Numbered from the stretch's first letter, positions 1 to 11,547 are shown. The stretch is DNA of 64,000 nucleotides from Cyrtodaria siliqua (GCA_037043455.1 JAWPHD010001819.1:1-64000); one strand, 5' to 3'. Numbers and translations: made by a program. Notes: generated from the sequence alone by a model not told the origin.

Positions 1-81
1 TTATGAAAAACCATTCGAACAACGGGTGGTCAAACATATAATAAAGATACAAACGAAAAACAAATTGAAAATAGTGGAATG

Positions 82-500
82 TTTTATAATTTAAATTACC
101 CTTGGTTCTCAACAAACCTGGTGGAATCAGGTACATTTCGAACGTATAATGATGAATTTGGAGGTCTGGAATACCTCGACATTTTTATGTTTCACGATAA
201 TTTCACAATGGCTGCGACGCATGCGCAAATACCACGAGATTACTATAAAACCCGGACACTTTTCCGGCTGAATGCTAAGATAAACTTTATTTTTATAATT
301 TAAATTACCCTTGGTTCTCTACAAACCTGGAGGAATCAGGCACATTTCGAACGTATAATGATGAATTTGGAGGTCTGGAATACCTCGACATTTTTTTGTT
401 TCACGATAATTTCAAAATGGCTGCGACGCATGCGCAAATGCCACGAGGTTACTGTAAAACCCGGTCACTTTTCCGGGATCTTGGCGGCTTAATGCTTTAT
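82..500. repeat. Two-copy tandem repeat of about 209 bp
   Basis: The block starting TTTTATAATTTAAATTACCC at 82 recurs at 291 and stays alignable through 'ACACTTTTCCGG' and 'GGCTTAATGC'. The second copy differs by scattered substitutions and a short insertion near 475. The open frame at 79-303 spans copy one and is not supported as a gene. No known element was recognised. Confidence 0.75.
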
Positions 501-746
501 AGTCGGCAAGACATGCAACAATACAACATAAGCTCTTAGCGAGCTTTTAAACCGACTATATATAACATGAAATATATTTATAACAGCAGTAAATAAAGTT
601 GTCTACGGAGAAATCAATTTGCTTTGTAATGACAGCATTTCCAATTAAGAGTATATATCATAGTTTATATAGTAATACATAATACATATTAAACTTAAAA
701 TAATATTAAATGATAAATTGAAAAAACAATTCTTTATTTTGTAGGG

Positions 747-988
747 TCGATATACATTAATGTATATCGATCTTGTTTAAAATAAGAAGCATACAGTCAG
801 TGTCAATCCTACAAAGAGCAGCCTTGAACAATCTTGCACTTGCCACATGCTGCAATCTGTTAAGAGCTTAATTATTTATTAAAAAAAAACAATTTATTAA
901 AAAAACAAGATTTACTATAAGGAGCAAAAGCTGTTAGGTTAAAACATATCAGATATGAAGAGAACTGATTGACACTGGCTGTATGCAG
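747..988. repeat. Perfect 24-bp palindrome and nearby inverted-repeat unit
   Basis: A perfect palindrome centred on ATTAAT lies at 747-770. At 788-808 AGCATACAGTCAGTGTCAAT is mirrored near 967-987 (ATTGACACTGGCTGTATGC), enclosing about 160 bp with poly-A and poly-T rich arms. It looks like a small foldback element of unknown family. Confidence 0.6.
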
Positions 989-1054
989 GACAATACAAAC
1001 AATTAATTATCAATAAAATAGCTAAAAGAATACACTCTAATATAAGGAAAGTCT

Positions 1055-1135
1055 ATATGGATACATGACATGCACGGCTACATGACAGGCACGGCTACAT
1101 GACAGGCACGGATACATGACAGACATGCAACTACT
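1055..1135. repeat. Short tandem repeat, unit near 16 bp
   Basis: 'GGATACATGACATGCACGGC' recurs about four times with small changes (TACATGACAGGCACGG). The flanks 1135-1525 are AT-rich and show nothing else. Confidence 0.7.
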
Positions 1136-1525
1136 ATTATACAGCAGCAAAAGTACTAAATGATTACGCAAGCAGATGACTTAAAGGCAAATTAGCACAT
1201 CTTGCCTAAGAACAAAAAGAACATCTAAGACATATAACAATCAGATTTATTTAAATAGAGCAAGACACAGCAACCAAAGCAATAATAACAAGATGAATAT
1301 AGAAAGCACACATGAAGCAAGCACATGCAAATATAAATAAAACAGCTCAGCAAAGAGTCTAACAAGCTTTTTTCTAAATGTGCTTTTAGATGTGCCGCTC
1401 AAGCCGCATTGTTTATCAAATTATTGTTAAAATTGGGTGCAAGCTGCACACTGGCAATCTTTACCATACCACGAGGACATTAACATTTTGAATTGATTGA
1501 AATTTATACATTTTCTGAATTTAAC

Positions 1526-1960
1526 ATTAAAGGGGTTGATGCACTATTTCCAAACACAGTTTATTTTAAAGGGCTCTGAAAAACTTGAAAAAAGCTGAAA
1601 GAATTATCAAAATGCCATGAAAAATAAAGGAGATATGACCTATTGAAAATTTGCAAAGAACATAAATGGAGGCGGCCATCTTTGAACGATGACGTCATCG
1701 CGCCGTTTTACCGTATATGGCATATTGACAAAATGTATTTTAAAGCATGAAAATCACTGCAAATTGATTAAAAATAAATATAAAGATGCAAAATGTATAC
1801 ATTTTAGTATTATTTTTCATTAGCAGTGATGTTCTTTGCTTTAAAATACATTTTATCAATATTTTTCATGGCATTTTGATAATTCTTTCAGCTTTTTTCA
1901 AGTTTTTCAGAGCCCTTTTAGATAAACTGTGTTTGAAAATAGTGCATCAACCCCTTTAAT
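1526..1960. mobile_element. Long-TIR MITE with AAAGGGGTTGATGCAC ends (copy 1)
   Basis: The ends ATTAAAGGGGTTGATGCAC and GTGCATCAACCCCTTTAAT are inverted, and the inverted similarity runs over 100 bp inward through AATTATCAAAATGCCATG. TTAA is present at both ends. No coding capacity is seen. A second copy lies at 62151-62626. Such long-arm elements are mobilised in trans. Confidence 0.85.
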
Positions 1961-2059
1961 ACCTGATATTTCTGCATAGAATTTTAAAACAATTAGGGCA
2001 TATTTAAGTGATTTTTCAGTGCCATGTAACATCGGCATATTGAGGAATTACATATTCAG

Positions 2060-3260
2060 TGTCCCCTACATTGACTCCTGTGATGTCTTTATTTGTCCTT
2101 GTAATTTGGTGAGTTAAAAGATAAAGTATTGTAATCGGCATAGTTGTATAACGTGCCCTTTTGTATGAAATAAAAAATATCATTAATAAATACATTAAAA
2201 AGAAGAGGGCCCAGTATCAAGCCTTGGGGGACACCTTTTTGTATACTGGCCAAAGTACTAACAGTATTGCCAATCTTAATCTGCTGTTTGCCCCCAGATA
2301 AATAACAAGATAGCAGTCTGATCGAGTTCTCAGACAATCCGTATTCAGATAATTTACAGAGTAGAATATTGTGTGGTAGGCAGTCAAAAGCCTTGGAGAG
2401 ATCCATTAAAATAGCAGCTAAGAATTCATTATTTTCTAATAGCTTTTTCCAGTCTTCAATAAGTATCAAAAGAGTAGTTTGGCACCCATGGCCTTTTCTA
2501 AATGCACATAGGAACTTATCAAAACTATTTTCAAAAAACTATGCCAATTGTTCACCAAGAACTTTTTCAATTTTTTAGATGGAACTGGTAATATGCTAAC
2601 CGGTCTGTATACTTTGATTACACATAGGGTCAGTTTTTTAAATAAGGGACTGACTTGTGCTTCTTTCAGACGATCTGGAAAATACCTGATGAAATGGATA
2701 GATTTTTATGTTTGTAATGGGTGCAACTAAATCTGGTTTGCCACGTTTCATCAATTTAACAGAGATCTTGTCTTCACCAGCGGCCTTTTTAACATTAAAA
2801 GTATATATCTATAATTTTAGGGACTTTCAGTTGATCAGTTGCCAGTTGGTTTGAGCTAGCAGTGACGTTTTTTTGTCTTATTTATTTAAGCTCGGATGGT
2901 CTTCAGGGTTAAAAATATAGTCTTTACCAATATCATCTGCCACTTTTATACAAAAAAAGGTTGTTAAAAACCTCTGAAACCTCTGTATTGTCAGTAATTG
3001 TTTTATCGTTTTCTATTAAAACTATTTTTGGTTGAGAATTGCTTGTTTTTCTTTAGACATGTACGGTTTAATGGTAGATAAAAAATCAGTGGATTTACAT
3101 CCGCCTAACATCTATCATTGAAGTAGTTATTGAGGGATTTCTTTTTTATTTATTGACCACGTTCCTGCGTTCCTATATTCATCCCAAGATTTTGAACTCT
3201 TTTAGTATAATTTTTTTTTGTTATAAATAGCTTTCCTTAGTTCCTTATTCCTGTTGGACA
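2060..3260 (-). pseudogene. Degraded non-LTR retrotransposon reverse transcriptase
   Basis: Read on the minus strand, the best block (2089-2469) shows ILMDLSKAFDCLPHNILLCK, then GVPQGLILGPLLFNVFIND and a decayed YADY in place of YADD. These are RT motifs of Jockey/CR1-type elements. Upstream on the same strand, in shifted frames, remnants such as AGEDKISVKLMKRG, YRPVSILP and ITDNTEVSEVFNNLF continue to about 3060, and SKEKQAILNQK lies beyond. Frameshifts and the mutated catalytic box show it is dead. Confidence 0.85.
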
Positions 3261-3703
3261 TACAACATGAAAAACATGATTTTTTTTTTATATCATTATC
3301 CTTTATTTAATCATATATCAAACGAAATTAGTTTCTACCCTATACATATAATGTTTCGATTGAAAAAATAATTTTACATTTAACACCTCCTACCCGAGAC
3401 CGAAATGAACGTTCTTTTCGCGAAAAGAACAGAAATATCCGAAAAGACAGTATCAAATCTTTATTATTGATCTAAATTGTTTGTTTTTTTAAAAATCATT
3501 CTTTACATTCAAGTAAAAGAATAGTAATAATAAAAAAAATATAAGTTAAACATTTTTTTTTTAAGAAAGCTATACTCCATTTTAGTATATTTTGGTTTTC
3601 TAGTCTCCGAAAAGACATTGAAATGTTGCGAAAAGACACAATAATATCTTTATTATTGATTTAAGTCTCTTTTTGTTTTCCCCCATTATTCTTTACATTT
3701 AAA

Positions 3704-4203
3704 GGGACACTGTCCGTATTGAGCATAACCAAATAACTGGCTGACTTTTATTCAGTGAAATGTATATATGAAAACATGAGGATAGACCCTAAGAAGTATG
3801 TAGGAATACATTCGTGAGTTTGAAAAAAAAAAGTTTTAATTATTATATGTAAATAAAGTGGGACCCACAATATTTACCTTTTCTGCGATCACGTGACTTC
3901 CATTAGCGCATTACGTTTTCACCACAGCATGTATTGCGAAATATGTATAGCCCGCATAGCTCAGACGGGAGCGTGCACGGTCGACCACTTTATGCTCACG
4001 CACACCATATTACGGCGAGTGTAATTTTAGTTTGGGCTGCGAGTTCAAACGCACAAAGCGGATTTACTTTTTTTTGTACCGCGATTGAATTCCGTTAAAC
4101 AATCTTGCTTTTAATTAGTAAATATTCAATAATGTTTAGTGTGTAGTGTTTGCAAACATAATTATTGTGTGTTTTATAAGCTAAACGTTACGGACAGTGT
4201 CCC
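3704..4203 (+). mobile_element. TIR element carrying a tRNA-like internal region (copy 1)
   Basis: A perfect 15-bp TIR, GGGACACTGTCCGTA and TACGGACAGTGTCCC, bounds 500 bp. Near 3951-4062 a tRNA-like A box (ATAGCTCAGACGGGAGCG) and B box (GCTGCGAGTTCAAACGC) are about 75 bp apart, much wider than in a tRNA. It is nested in the 3396-6017 element. An inverted relative sits at 38148-38628. Confidence 0.8.
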
Positions 4204-4613
4204 TGTAAAAGAACATTTATAATACAAACATTTTTTTTATTTTTTTTTTAAGAAAGTTATACTCCATTTTAGTATATTTTGGATTTCTCGTCTCCGAAAA
4301 GACATTCAAATCACAGCACGTGTCATTATAATGCCGTATGTATTAAATCATGTCAGTTATTGATTTTTTAAATGCAGATACGTTGATGTTAAATGTATTT
4401 AGATAATATGTAATATTACCGTAATAAATACTTTTCTATAAATATTTTACAATATACCCTTACTGTAACATACCAAAATATAAGTCGGGGAAAATCTTCC
4501 GATTTGAGAACCTGCGTATTACATTACTCGCGTTTAGCACGTTGACATCACAGCACGTGTCATAATAATGTCGTATATGTATTTGCTTTGTATTTTACAT
4601 ATTGCTTATCTAA

Positions 4614-4877
4614 ATGATCTATTTATTTAAGAATTTATTTAAGAAAATTAAAATTATAATGTTATTCGAAAACATGAATTATTACAATAATAAATACTTA
4701 TCTACATATATGTTCAGGTATGTTTTTCAAGACTTGGAACATTCTGGTGTTGAGAGGGTGTTTGTGGCCAGTATTATCGAAAGAGGTTCGTTTCGAAAAT
4801 GGACTGGGATGAATCAAAAGACATTCAACAAAATAAGAAGATCGGTGAATGAAAAACTCCGCAAACATTTCAATTAG
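4614..4877 (+). CDS. Hypothetical 87-residue ORF inside the 3396-6017 element
   Basis: The ATG at 4614 opens 87 codons ending at 4877. The first 35 residues are Lys/Asn/Tyr-rich and may be non-coding drift. The rest (FQDLEHSGVERVFVASIIER, GSFRKWTGMNQKTFNKIRRS, VNEKLRKHF) has a protein-like composition with basic and aromatic residues. It could be the end of a transposase or another element protein; I do not recognise the family. No partner exon was found. Confidence 0.35.
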   Translation: MIYLFKNLFKKIKIIMLFENMNYYNNKYLSTYMFRYVFQDLEHSGVERVFVASIIERGSFRKWTGMNQKTFNKIRRSVNEKLRKHFN

Positions 4878-5269
4878 AAATGGGGTTTGCTAAAAAAAGT
4901 ATAACACTTATCTCAATTAAGAGTTCATTAAAGCTTCCGAAAGTTTTAAATGATAAAAAAATAGTGTAATCTAATTACATAAAGGCATCTAAATCCAGGT
5001 GTTCCAATTATACGGGTCGCATTAGTTATATACCAGTTTGAAAAGGTGTCACATACATAGTTATAATTGAAAACACACTTACACCTCCATTGTTATTGAA
5101 CTAGATCAATTGATTTTCATATGTTCTGTCCTTCTTATGTACTGTTTAATAAAAAAGAACTTGATTTTAATCTATAATAACAATTTTGTTGTAATATGTA
5201 CCAAATAAAATAAAAAATATTTAATTTTAATCAATAATAAAGAATGAACCATAATAAATATTATGTATT

Positions 5270-6000
5270 TATGGGACATTTGGTTGTCTTTTCGGACAAC
5301 TCGAGGTCAGATTTATACTAAATTAAAATTTAAACAATCATTTTATTTATTTATTGTTGTTCTTTAATAACTATTCATTTGAAATCTAACTAATGATGTA
5401 AACAAATAGTGGTTTAAATCAATATTGACGATTTAATAGTGTCTTTTCGGAACATTGAAATTTCTTTTCGCTAATGCAGAATCCACTAAAATATATTAAC
5501 ATGGAGTATAACGTTCATATTAAAAAACAATCCAATTTTTTTTATTCTTATTAATATTCTTTTACTTCAGTTTAACTAAATGTATAAGCAATATTTGATT
5601 TAAATAAGTAATAAGATTTTATAGTGTCTTTTCGGAACATTGAAAATTCTTTTCGCTAATGCAGAATCCACAAACTATGAAGTATAACTTTTTAAAAAAC
5701 AACAATTATCCAGTTTTTTTATTTTTATTACTATTCTTTTAATTGAATTTAAGAAATGATATAAAAACCATTTGATTTAAATCAATAAAAATGATTTTGC
5801 ACTGTCTTTTCGGAACATTGAAAGTGCAGAATCCACTACATTTTAACATGGAGTATAACTTTAAAAAAAAAAAATCCAGTTTTTTTATTCTTATTGCTAT
5901 TCTACTTAAATTTAACCAATGATATTAAAAACATTTGATTTAAATCAATAATAATGATTTTGCACTGTCTTTTCGGACATTTCTTTTCTGTTCGCGAAAA
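5270..6000. repeat. Subterminal repeats of about 164-184 bp
   Basis: Units begin with 'GTCTTTTCGGAACATTGAAA' at 5441, 5625 and 5803, with shorter versions at 5285 and 5967. Each is followed by GCAGAATCCAC and an ATGGAGTATAAC block. They are inverted relative to similar blocks at 3440-3620 and 4260-4300 at the left end of the same element. Confidence 0.75.
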
Positions 6001-6335
6001 GAACGTTCGCTTCGGTATCTAGTCATACCGACCGTAAAGTACCGGCAAATCGACCGTCTTTTACCGGTCGCAAACGTCCTAATAGTTTTTCGTCATGATC
6101 AACCAGACGCCTTTATAAATAGCATGTTCATACACAAAAAGGTTTATTGAATAATTTATGCCTTCCTTTCGTTTATTAAAAATATCTAAGTTGATCACTC
6201 TCGCGAGAAGTTTTATTCCAACCAATAAACCAAAGATACACGTTAGGTAATATGAATTATCACCTTATTTTATGTTTATAAAGCGCAATCTGTGAACCAA
6301 TATATTTCTCAAATGTCACTGTCAACAGGATAAAG

Positions 6336-6453
6336 AACGTTTCGTACCCTGGGACGTTTCGTACCCTACAGTTGGACGTTTCGTACCTTGGCCTTTGGAC
6401 ATTTCATACCCTGCCGTTTGACGTTTCGTACCCTGCCGTTGGACAGTAAAAAT
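6336..6453. repeat. Left array of GGACGTTTCGTACC motif
   Basis: Five or six copies of a roughly 21-bp motif (GGACGTTTCGTACCCTGCCG) run in one direction. The reverse complement array is at 8617-8725. Just inside each, inverted blocks also match (GACACAACCATAT near 6546; ATATGGTTGTGTC near 8526). These arrays mark the ends of a roughly 2.4-kb composite. Confidence 0.75.
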
Positions 6454-6609
6454 CACTGGGCTGCCCTGTTTCAGATAGGAAGTGACTGTCTAATAATATG
6501 AGGTTCTGTACAATACGGTGATATATTTGGACTCCAACCCAGCTGACACAACCATATCGCACTAGCGGATCCAGGGGGGTGGCGCACCCGGCCTAAAAAT
6601 TCCGGATCA

Positions 6610-8420
6610 TACATGTATGTCCATGTTACTGTAGATAAAATATCAAACAATTTCGATGCACGCCCTCAGTATAAAAAAAATTCTCGCTCGATTCGCTCGC
6701 TCGACGCATAATGACTAATGAGTGGTTTAATTAACACATTCTCAAATCCTTTTATTTGAAAATGGACTGTTTTTTATTCATACATGCATGTCCATGTTAC
6801 GGTAGATAAAATACCAAACAATTTCGATGCACGCCCTAAGTATAATTATTTTTTAGACGCATAATGGCTAATGAGTGGTAATTCATAACTTTCACATCTG
6901 GTCAACTTCCGGTAAGTTGAGATATTCAGTAGGTGAAAATAAAGGGGTTTACTCGGACTTTATCCTCAAACTCTATATGAAAAGTGAAAACATTAGACCA
7001 CGATTTAAATTAAATGTATCCATATTGGTGTTTTAAAATCAGACAACACCAAAAGAAGATACATAGATGTACACAACAAATAAAGCTTTTAATATAATTA
7101 TCACTATAAACTAATTTTATAAAGGGCTAAAGTCAGTTGAGCACCAACGATAAACACCGAGTTTACCCCCTACCAGAATGTGGAGGTGTTTTATTTTATT
7201 GATCACTGATTGGTCAATTTATTTTGATGATGTCATGTAAAAGTTATGAATTAGATAAAATATCAAACAATTTCGATGCACGCCCTCAGTATATTTTTTT
7301 TTTCACTCGCTTCGCTCGCTCGCGCATAATGACTAATGAGTGGTTTCATTAACACATTGTTAAATCCTTTTATTTGAAAACGGACTTTTTTTATTCATAC
7401 ATGTGTGTCCATGTTACTGTAGATAAAATAGCAAACAATTTCGATGCACGCCCTCAGTATAATTTTTTTTTCGCTCGCTTCGCTCGCTCGCCGCATAATG
7501 ACTAATGAGTGGTTTCATTAACACATTGTTAAATCCTTTTATTTGAAAACGGACTTTTTTTATTCATACATGTGTGTCCATGTTACTGTAGATAAAATAA
7601 CAAACAATTTCGATGCACGCCCTCAGTATAATTTTTTTTTCGCACTCTTCGCTCGCTCGCCGCATAATGACTAATGAGTGGTTTCATTAACACATTGTTA
7701 AATCCTTTTATTTGAAAACGGACTTTTTTTATTCATACATGTGTGTCCATGTTACTGTAGATAAAATAGCAAACAATTTCGATGCACGCCCTCAGTATAA
7801 TTTTTTTTCCCCTCGCTTCGCTCGCTCGCCGCATAATGACTAATGAGTGGTTTCATTAACACATTGTTAAATCCTTTTATTTGAAAACGGACTTTTTTTA
7901 TTCATACATGTGTGTCCATGTTACTGTAGATAAAATAGCAAACAATTTCGATGCACGCCCTCAGTATAATTTTTTTTTCGCACGCTTCGCTCGCTCGCCG
8001 CATAATAACTAATGAGCGGTTTAATTAACACATTTTTACTTCCTTTTATTTGAAAACGGACCTTTTTTATTCATACATGTATGACCATGTTAATGTAGAT
8101 AAAATATCAAACAATTTCGATGCACACCCTCAGTATAAACAATTTTTTCGCTCACTCGATGCATAATGGCTAATTAATGAGTGGTTTAATTAACACATTC
8201 AAATTGTTAAATCCTTTTATTTGAAAACTTACTTTTGTATTCATACATGTATTTCCATGTTACTATAGATAAAATATCAAACAATTTCGATGCATGCCCT
8301 CAGTATAAAACAATGTTCTCGAACGCTTCGCTCGCTCGACGGATAATGGCTAAGGAGTGGTTTAATTAACACATTGTTAAATCCTGTTATTTGAAAACGG
8401 ACTTTTTTACCCTATCAATG
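6610..8420. repeat. Satellite-like tandem array, unit about 169 bp, about nine copies
   Basis: A unit containing GATAAAATAGCAAACAATTT, CGATGCACGCCCTCAGTATA, a poly-T run and CGCTTCGCTCGCTCG recurs at 7422, 7591, 7760 and 7929 with a 169-bp period. More diverged copies lie at about 6635, 6805, 7256, 8098 and 8268. Central copies are nearly identical while edge copies are older. No ORF is supported. Confidence 0.85.
6879..7253. mobile_element. TA-flanked MITE inside the satellite (copy 1)
   Basis: The ends TAATTCATAAC and GTTATGAATTA form an 11-bp inverted repeat including a TA on each side, consistent with Tc1/mariner-type TA target duplication. The same 370-bp sequence recurs at 63410-63788. 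It interrupts the 169-bp array between its second and third copies. Confidence 0.8.
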
Positions 8421-8616
8421 CACTACCGCAACCGTTTTATGAGGATAGAAACGGACCCGAAAATTGACCAAAATCTTACGCCCCCCCTAAGCTGAAATCC
8501 TGGATCAGCCCCTGTATCGAGTCCAATATGGTTGTGTCAGGTGGGTACGAGTCCAAATATATGTTGTATCGAGTCCAATATAGTTGTGTCAGCTGTGTAC
8601 GAGTCCAAATAAAGGC

Positions 8617-8725
8617 AAGGTATGAAACGTCCAAGGTACGAAACGTCCAACGCATTGGACGTTTTGTTCCCAAAAATGAGTACGAAACATCCAGGGTACG
8701 AAACGTCCAAGATACGAAACATCCA
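8617..8725. repeat. Right, inverted array of the GGACGTTTCGTACC motif
   Basis: Six reversed units (GGTACGAAACGTCCAA and variants) mirror the array at 6336-6453. Overlapping open frames on both strands here (8476-8819) arise from this repeat and are not genes. Confidence 0.75.
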
Positions 8726-8819
8726 TATAGACCTACATACACCGGATTCGAAACAAGTCTTAAATCCTATTTACCTGCCGAAAATTAATTTACCCATGAA
8801 AACTTGCTCGTACATGTAA

Positions 8820-9849
8820 GGTTTTTGCGCGCATGCTCGTTGCGCTAAGTTAAGCACGTCTTACTAATTGATCAAATTAATGTAAGAAAATGTAATATAC
8901 ATATCGTTGTTAATATATTTGTTTTGAGAATAGTACATAAGTTAGATGGATCATTTAAAGATGATATGAGAGATAATTCTTTGTTCTTTATTGCAATATC
9001 TGTTTAACTTTAATAGTTACAAACTTAATAACTGCAACAGTGATGTGAATGTTCTAAAAACAAATTAGTCAGTTAGTTATTGTACCATAACTCTAATGGT
9101 TTTCCTTTGTTCTTGCTTATGATATAATTTCATAAACCTGAAGGTCTGAACCTAAACCGAGCTATAAATGCCGGTACATTTCAGCCGTGCTATAAATGAC
9201 ACATTCGGCAGATATACCATGGCCTACTCCATTTTACACGCGCGTAGTTGTAATGTACACAACCTGTCAATCAAAATGTCAATTACCGGCAATGGCTAAG
9301 GTACATAACATTTATAGCATACTTTTCTTGTATGCGATTTATACTGCACTCTCGGGCCTGCAGTATATATCGCATATACTCGAAAAATTATGCTATAAAT
9401 ATTACTTATAATGTACATTATCCCTTTGTTTATTTTATGTAAGACTAGCATATATTTGCAAGTCATCTACTTACATATCGACAGTCTAGAATTATAAGGT
9501 CGTAAGTGTTAAAAATACAGAGTACAAGATTGTGCAACTTTCAGTTTGGTACCCGTCCTCATATCAGTTGGCTTTTGCAGGGATTTATGCATCTTTTTTT
9601 TTTATCATAAGTGAAAGCAGATGTGCTATATTTTGCAAAAAAGTTGTAACTTACTACAAGGCTATAACCGTACAAGGTTGTAAGTGGTAGATACGACCTT
9701 AAATAATATTTATAAAAAGTTAGGTTTTAACTGGTAGATAAGACCTTATTATTCTTAAGCATGCATATAAAAGTTGAACTGCTACGGGTTTATATATCAC
9801 TTTAATACAACCTTCTTTTTCACTTCTATCGAATGAAATAAAATAATAA
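8820..9849. other. AT-rich stretch with no supported gene
   Basis: No exon, known repeat family or coding-like frame was found. Short inverted pairs occur, for example TATGCGATTTATACTGCA near 9332 against TGCAGTATATATCGCATA near 9358, which suggests a small foldback fragment. Confidence 0.5.
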
Positions 9850-10380
9850 TTATGTATGTATATGAGGGTATGTGGACATCAGGACATAGTATGTATGTAA
9901 AGATGGTACGGGGGCATAATATGTAGAGATATAGAAGGTACGGGGACATATAAATGGTACAGGGGAATAGTGTGTATTAAAAGATATATAGAGTATGTAG
10001 ATATAATATGTAATATATAGAGGGTACGGTGACATAATATGAAGGATATAGAGAGTACGTAGGCATATTATGAAAGCATTTAGAGAGTACGGTGACATAT
10101 TATGTAAGGATGTAAAGGGTATCATGGGGTTACACTATATAAGTATATATAGAGTATGGGACATTATTTATGTAAGGATGTAATGGGTATCATGGGGTTA
10201 TACTATATAAGTATATATAGAGTATGGGACATTATTTATGTGCGGATATAGAGGGTACCATGGGGTTATACTATATAAGTATATATAGAGTATGGGACAT
10301 TATTTATGAAGGGATATAGAGGTGTGTATATAATGTGCAAGTAAATTGAGGGTATGCATAATATGTAAGGATACTATTAT
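9850..10380. repeat. Degenerate minisatellite with GTACGGGGACATA-type units
   Basis: Units of about 40-45 bp containing GGTACGGGGACATAATATGT run from 9866. Three longer units of about 65 bp (CATGGGGTTATACTATATAA, GTATATATAGAGTATGGGAC) occupy 10120-10320. Reverse-strand open frames here are repeat artefacts. Confidence 0.75.
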
Positions 10381-10722
10381 CAGGGCTAGAAATTAACATT
10401 TTTAGTTTACTAGTTGGGTAAAATCACTAGACCTGCTCAAATTTTACTAGCCCAATATAATATTCAACAGGAAATACTATTTTAATTCAATTTTCGGTTT
10501 CTTTATATATGCATTTATTGAAACTTTTGAAATATCAGATTTTTAAAAAACCTGTTAGGTTAGACATTGCTCTCACTACACAATCTATCGATTTATAATT
10601 TATTTCTTATTTGAACATTTTTTTGTTACTAGCCCTTCGGACTACCCAGACACAACATTTGCTAGCCAGGCAGCATTTTTGCTAGCCTCGGGCTACAGGA
10701 CTAGTGCTAATTCCGAGCCCTG
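10381..10722. mobile_element. hAT-like MITE with CAGGGCT...AGCCCTG ends
   Basis: CAGGGCTAGAAATTAACA at the left is imperfectly inverted at the right (TGCTAATTCCGAGCCCTG). CAGGG-type ends are usual in hAT elements. A TATTAT lies on both sides and could be the remains of an 8-bp target duplication. There is no coding content. Confidence 0.65.
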
Positions 10723-11381
10723 TATTATGCCTCCATCTTGTGAGGGATTTCCTGATAATAGAATTCAGCATTTAAAGACACTATCCTGCCAAAACAGGCA
10801 CAATTTACAAAAGATGTACACTGTTACCAAGCCTACTTACAATTAGGTATATAATGTAACTTACATACGGTATGTTATGAATCCGAACTCAATAACTACA
10901 TAATAAACACTTTAACCGGCCAGGCAAAATTGTTATCATTGCCTAGGTGGCGAATTATGAGTTACCAACTCTTAATTAATTTTTACACCTTTTAAATTAC
11001 GGGTATTTTAAGTACCCATGAATAAATCAAGACTTTTAATAAAACATACAGATTATATGGCAAGAGTTGGAAAAAATGGTTTTGTAGTGAAACTTGGCGA
11101 GTAACTTGCAGGCTGATCAGAGTTTACAATGTCTGGCTGGTGATCATTCCCCAAAACACCCCTCTGTCACATAAATGGAATGGTCCATTATATATATATG
11201 TATAGTGGGTTAAGGGTTGAATATTTCTGTATAAATTAACATTCCAACCAGTCTCCGTCCGATTCATATCTCCAAAGCAGGGGTTTGAAGACAAGTAATG
11301 AAAGATAGTGAAATCAAGTACAGAACATTTCAGCTGTGATTGTTTGTTAACATTTGTAAACATTTTAGGAAATTGTCTGTC
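10723..11381. other. Region upstream of the first recognised IDE exon
   Basis: The stretch 10905-11060 resembles blocks at 15600-15730 and 47720-47830 (TTTAACCGGCCAGGC, GAGTTACCAACTC, ACGGGTATTTTAAG). The stretch 11095-11225 matches the right half of the element at 58490-59007 (GTTTACAATGTC, CCCCAAAACACC). No promoter, TATA box or 5' exon could be assigned. Confidence 0.45.
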
Positions 11382-11547
11382 ATGACTGGTTGCCACATCC
11401 GACAGACCATAGACGATGGCGACATTATCAAGTCTGCGGGCGACGATCGTCACTACAGGGCACTGGAACTTACCAACGGGATGAAGGTACTGCTAGTCAG
11501 TGACAAGCAGACGGACAAGTCTTCTGCTGCAATGGACGTCTATATTG
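11382..11547 (+). CDS. IDE: IDE exon 1 (first recognised coding exon), residues 1-55
   Basis: The exon encodes the N-terminal strand region, with [19 protein letters not shown] and [12 protein letters not shown] matching the start of the mature M16 fold. The ATG at 11382 corresponds to the second, cytosolic start of human IDE (Met42). The reading frame is open back to a TGA at 11337-11339 with no upstream ATG, and an AG at 11367-11368 follows a pyrimidine-poor stretch. A spliced 5' exon carrying a mitochondrial presequence could therefore join at 11369. The donor is gtatgt at 11548, phase 1. Confidence 0.9.

Larger units (their letters stand above)
3396..6017. mobile_element. Composite 2.6-kb TIR element with CGCGAAAAGAAC-type ends
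   Basis: About 75 bp at 3396-3470 (GAACGTTCTTTTCGCGAAAA, then TCCGAAAAGACAGT) is inverted at 5943-6017. Each end holds a TTCTTTTCGCGAAAAGAA-like palindrome. Subterminal copies of the CCGAAAAGACA motif repeat inward: left at about 3440, 3606 and 4292, and right as the inverted 5285, 5441, 5625, 5803 and 5967 series. A separate TIR element (3704-4203) is nested inside, and the central region holds one candidate ORF. The superfamily was not recognised. Confidence 0.75.

Noticed and set aside
2369..2730. Plus-strand frames overlapping the RT relic
   Set aside because: They are shadows of the antisense reverse-transcriptase remnant.
3951..4062. Functional intron-containing tRNA gene
   Set aside because: The A and B boxes are too far apart, acceptor-stem pairing is not evident, and the unit recurs inside a TIR element, so it was called tRNA-like only.
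8476..8819. Four overlapping open frames on both strands
   Set aside because: They are caused by the inverted GGACGTTTCGTACC array; no conserved domain.
9196..9411. 71-codon ORF with a hydrophobic stretch
   Set aside because: It starts in AT-rich non-repetitive DNA with no homologous motif and no splice context; composition resembles random AT-rich translation.
11340..11381. Upstream start giving [14 protein letters not shown] as a mitochondrial presequence
   Set aside because: The codon at 11340 is TTG, not ATG, directly after a TGA. The first ATG is 11382.
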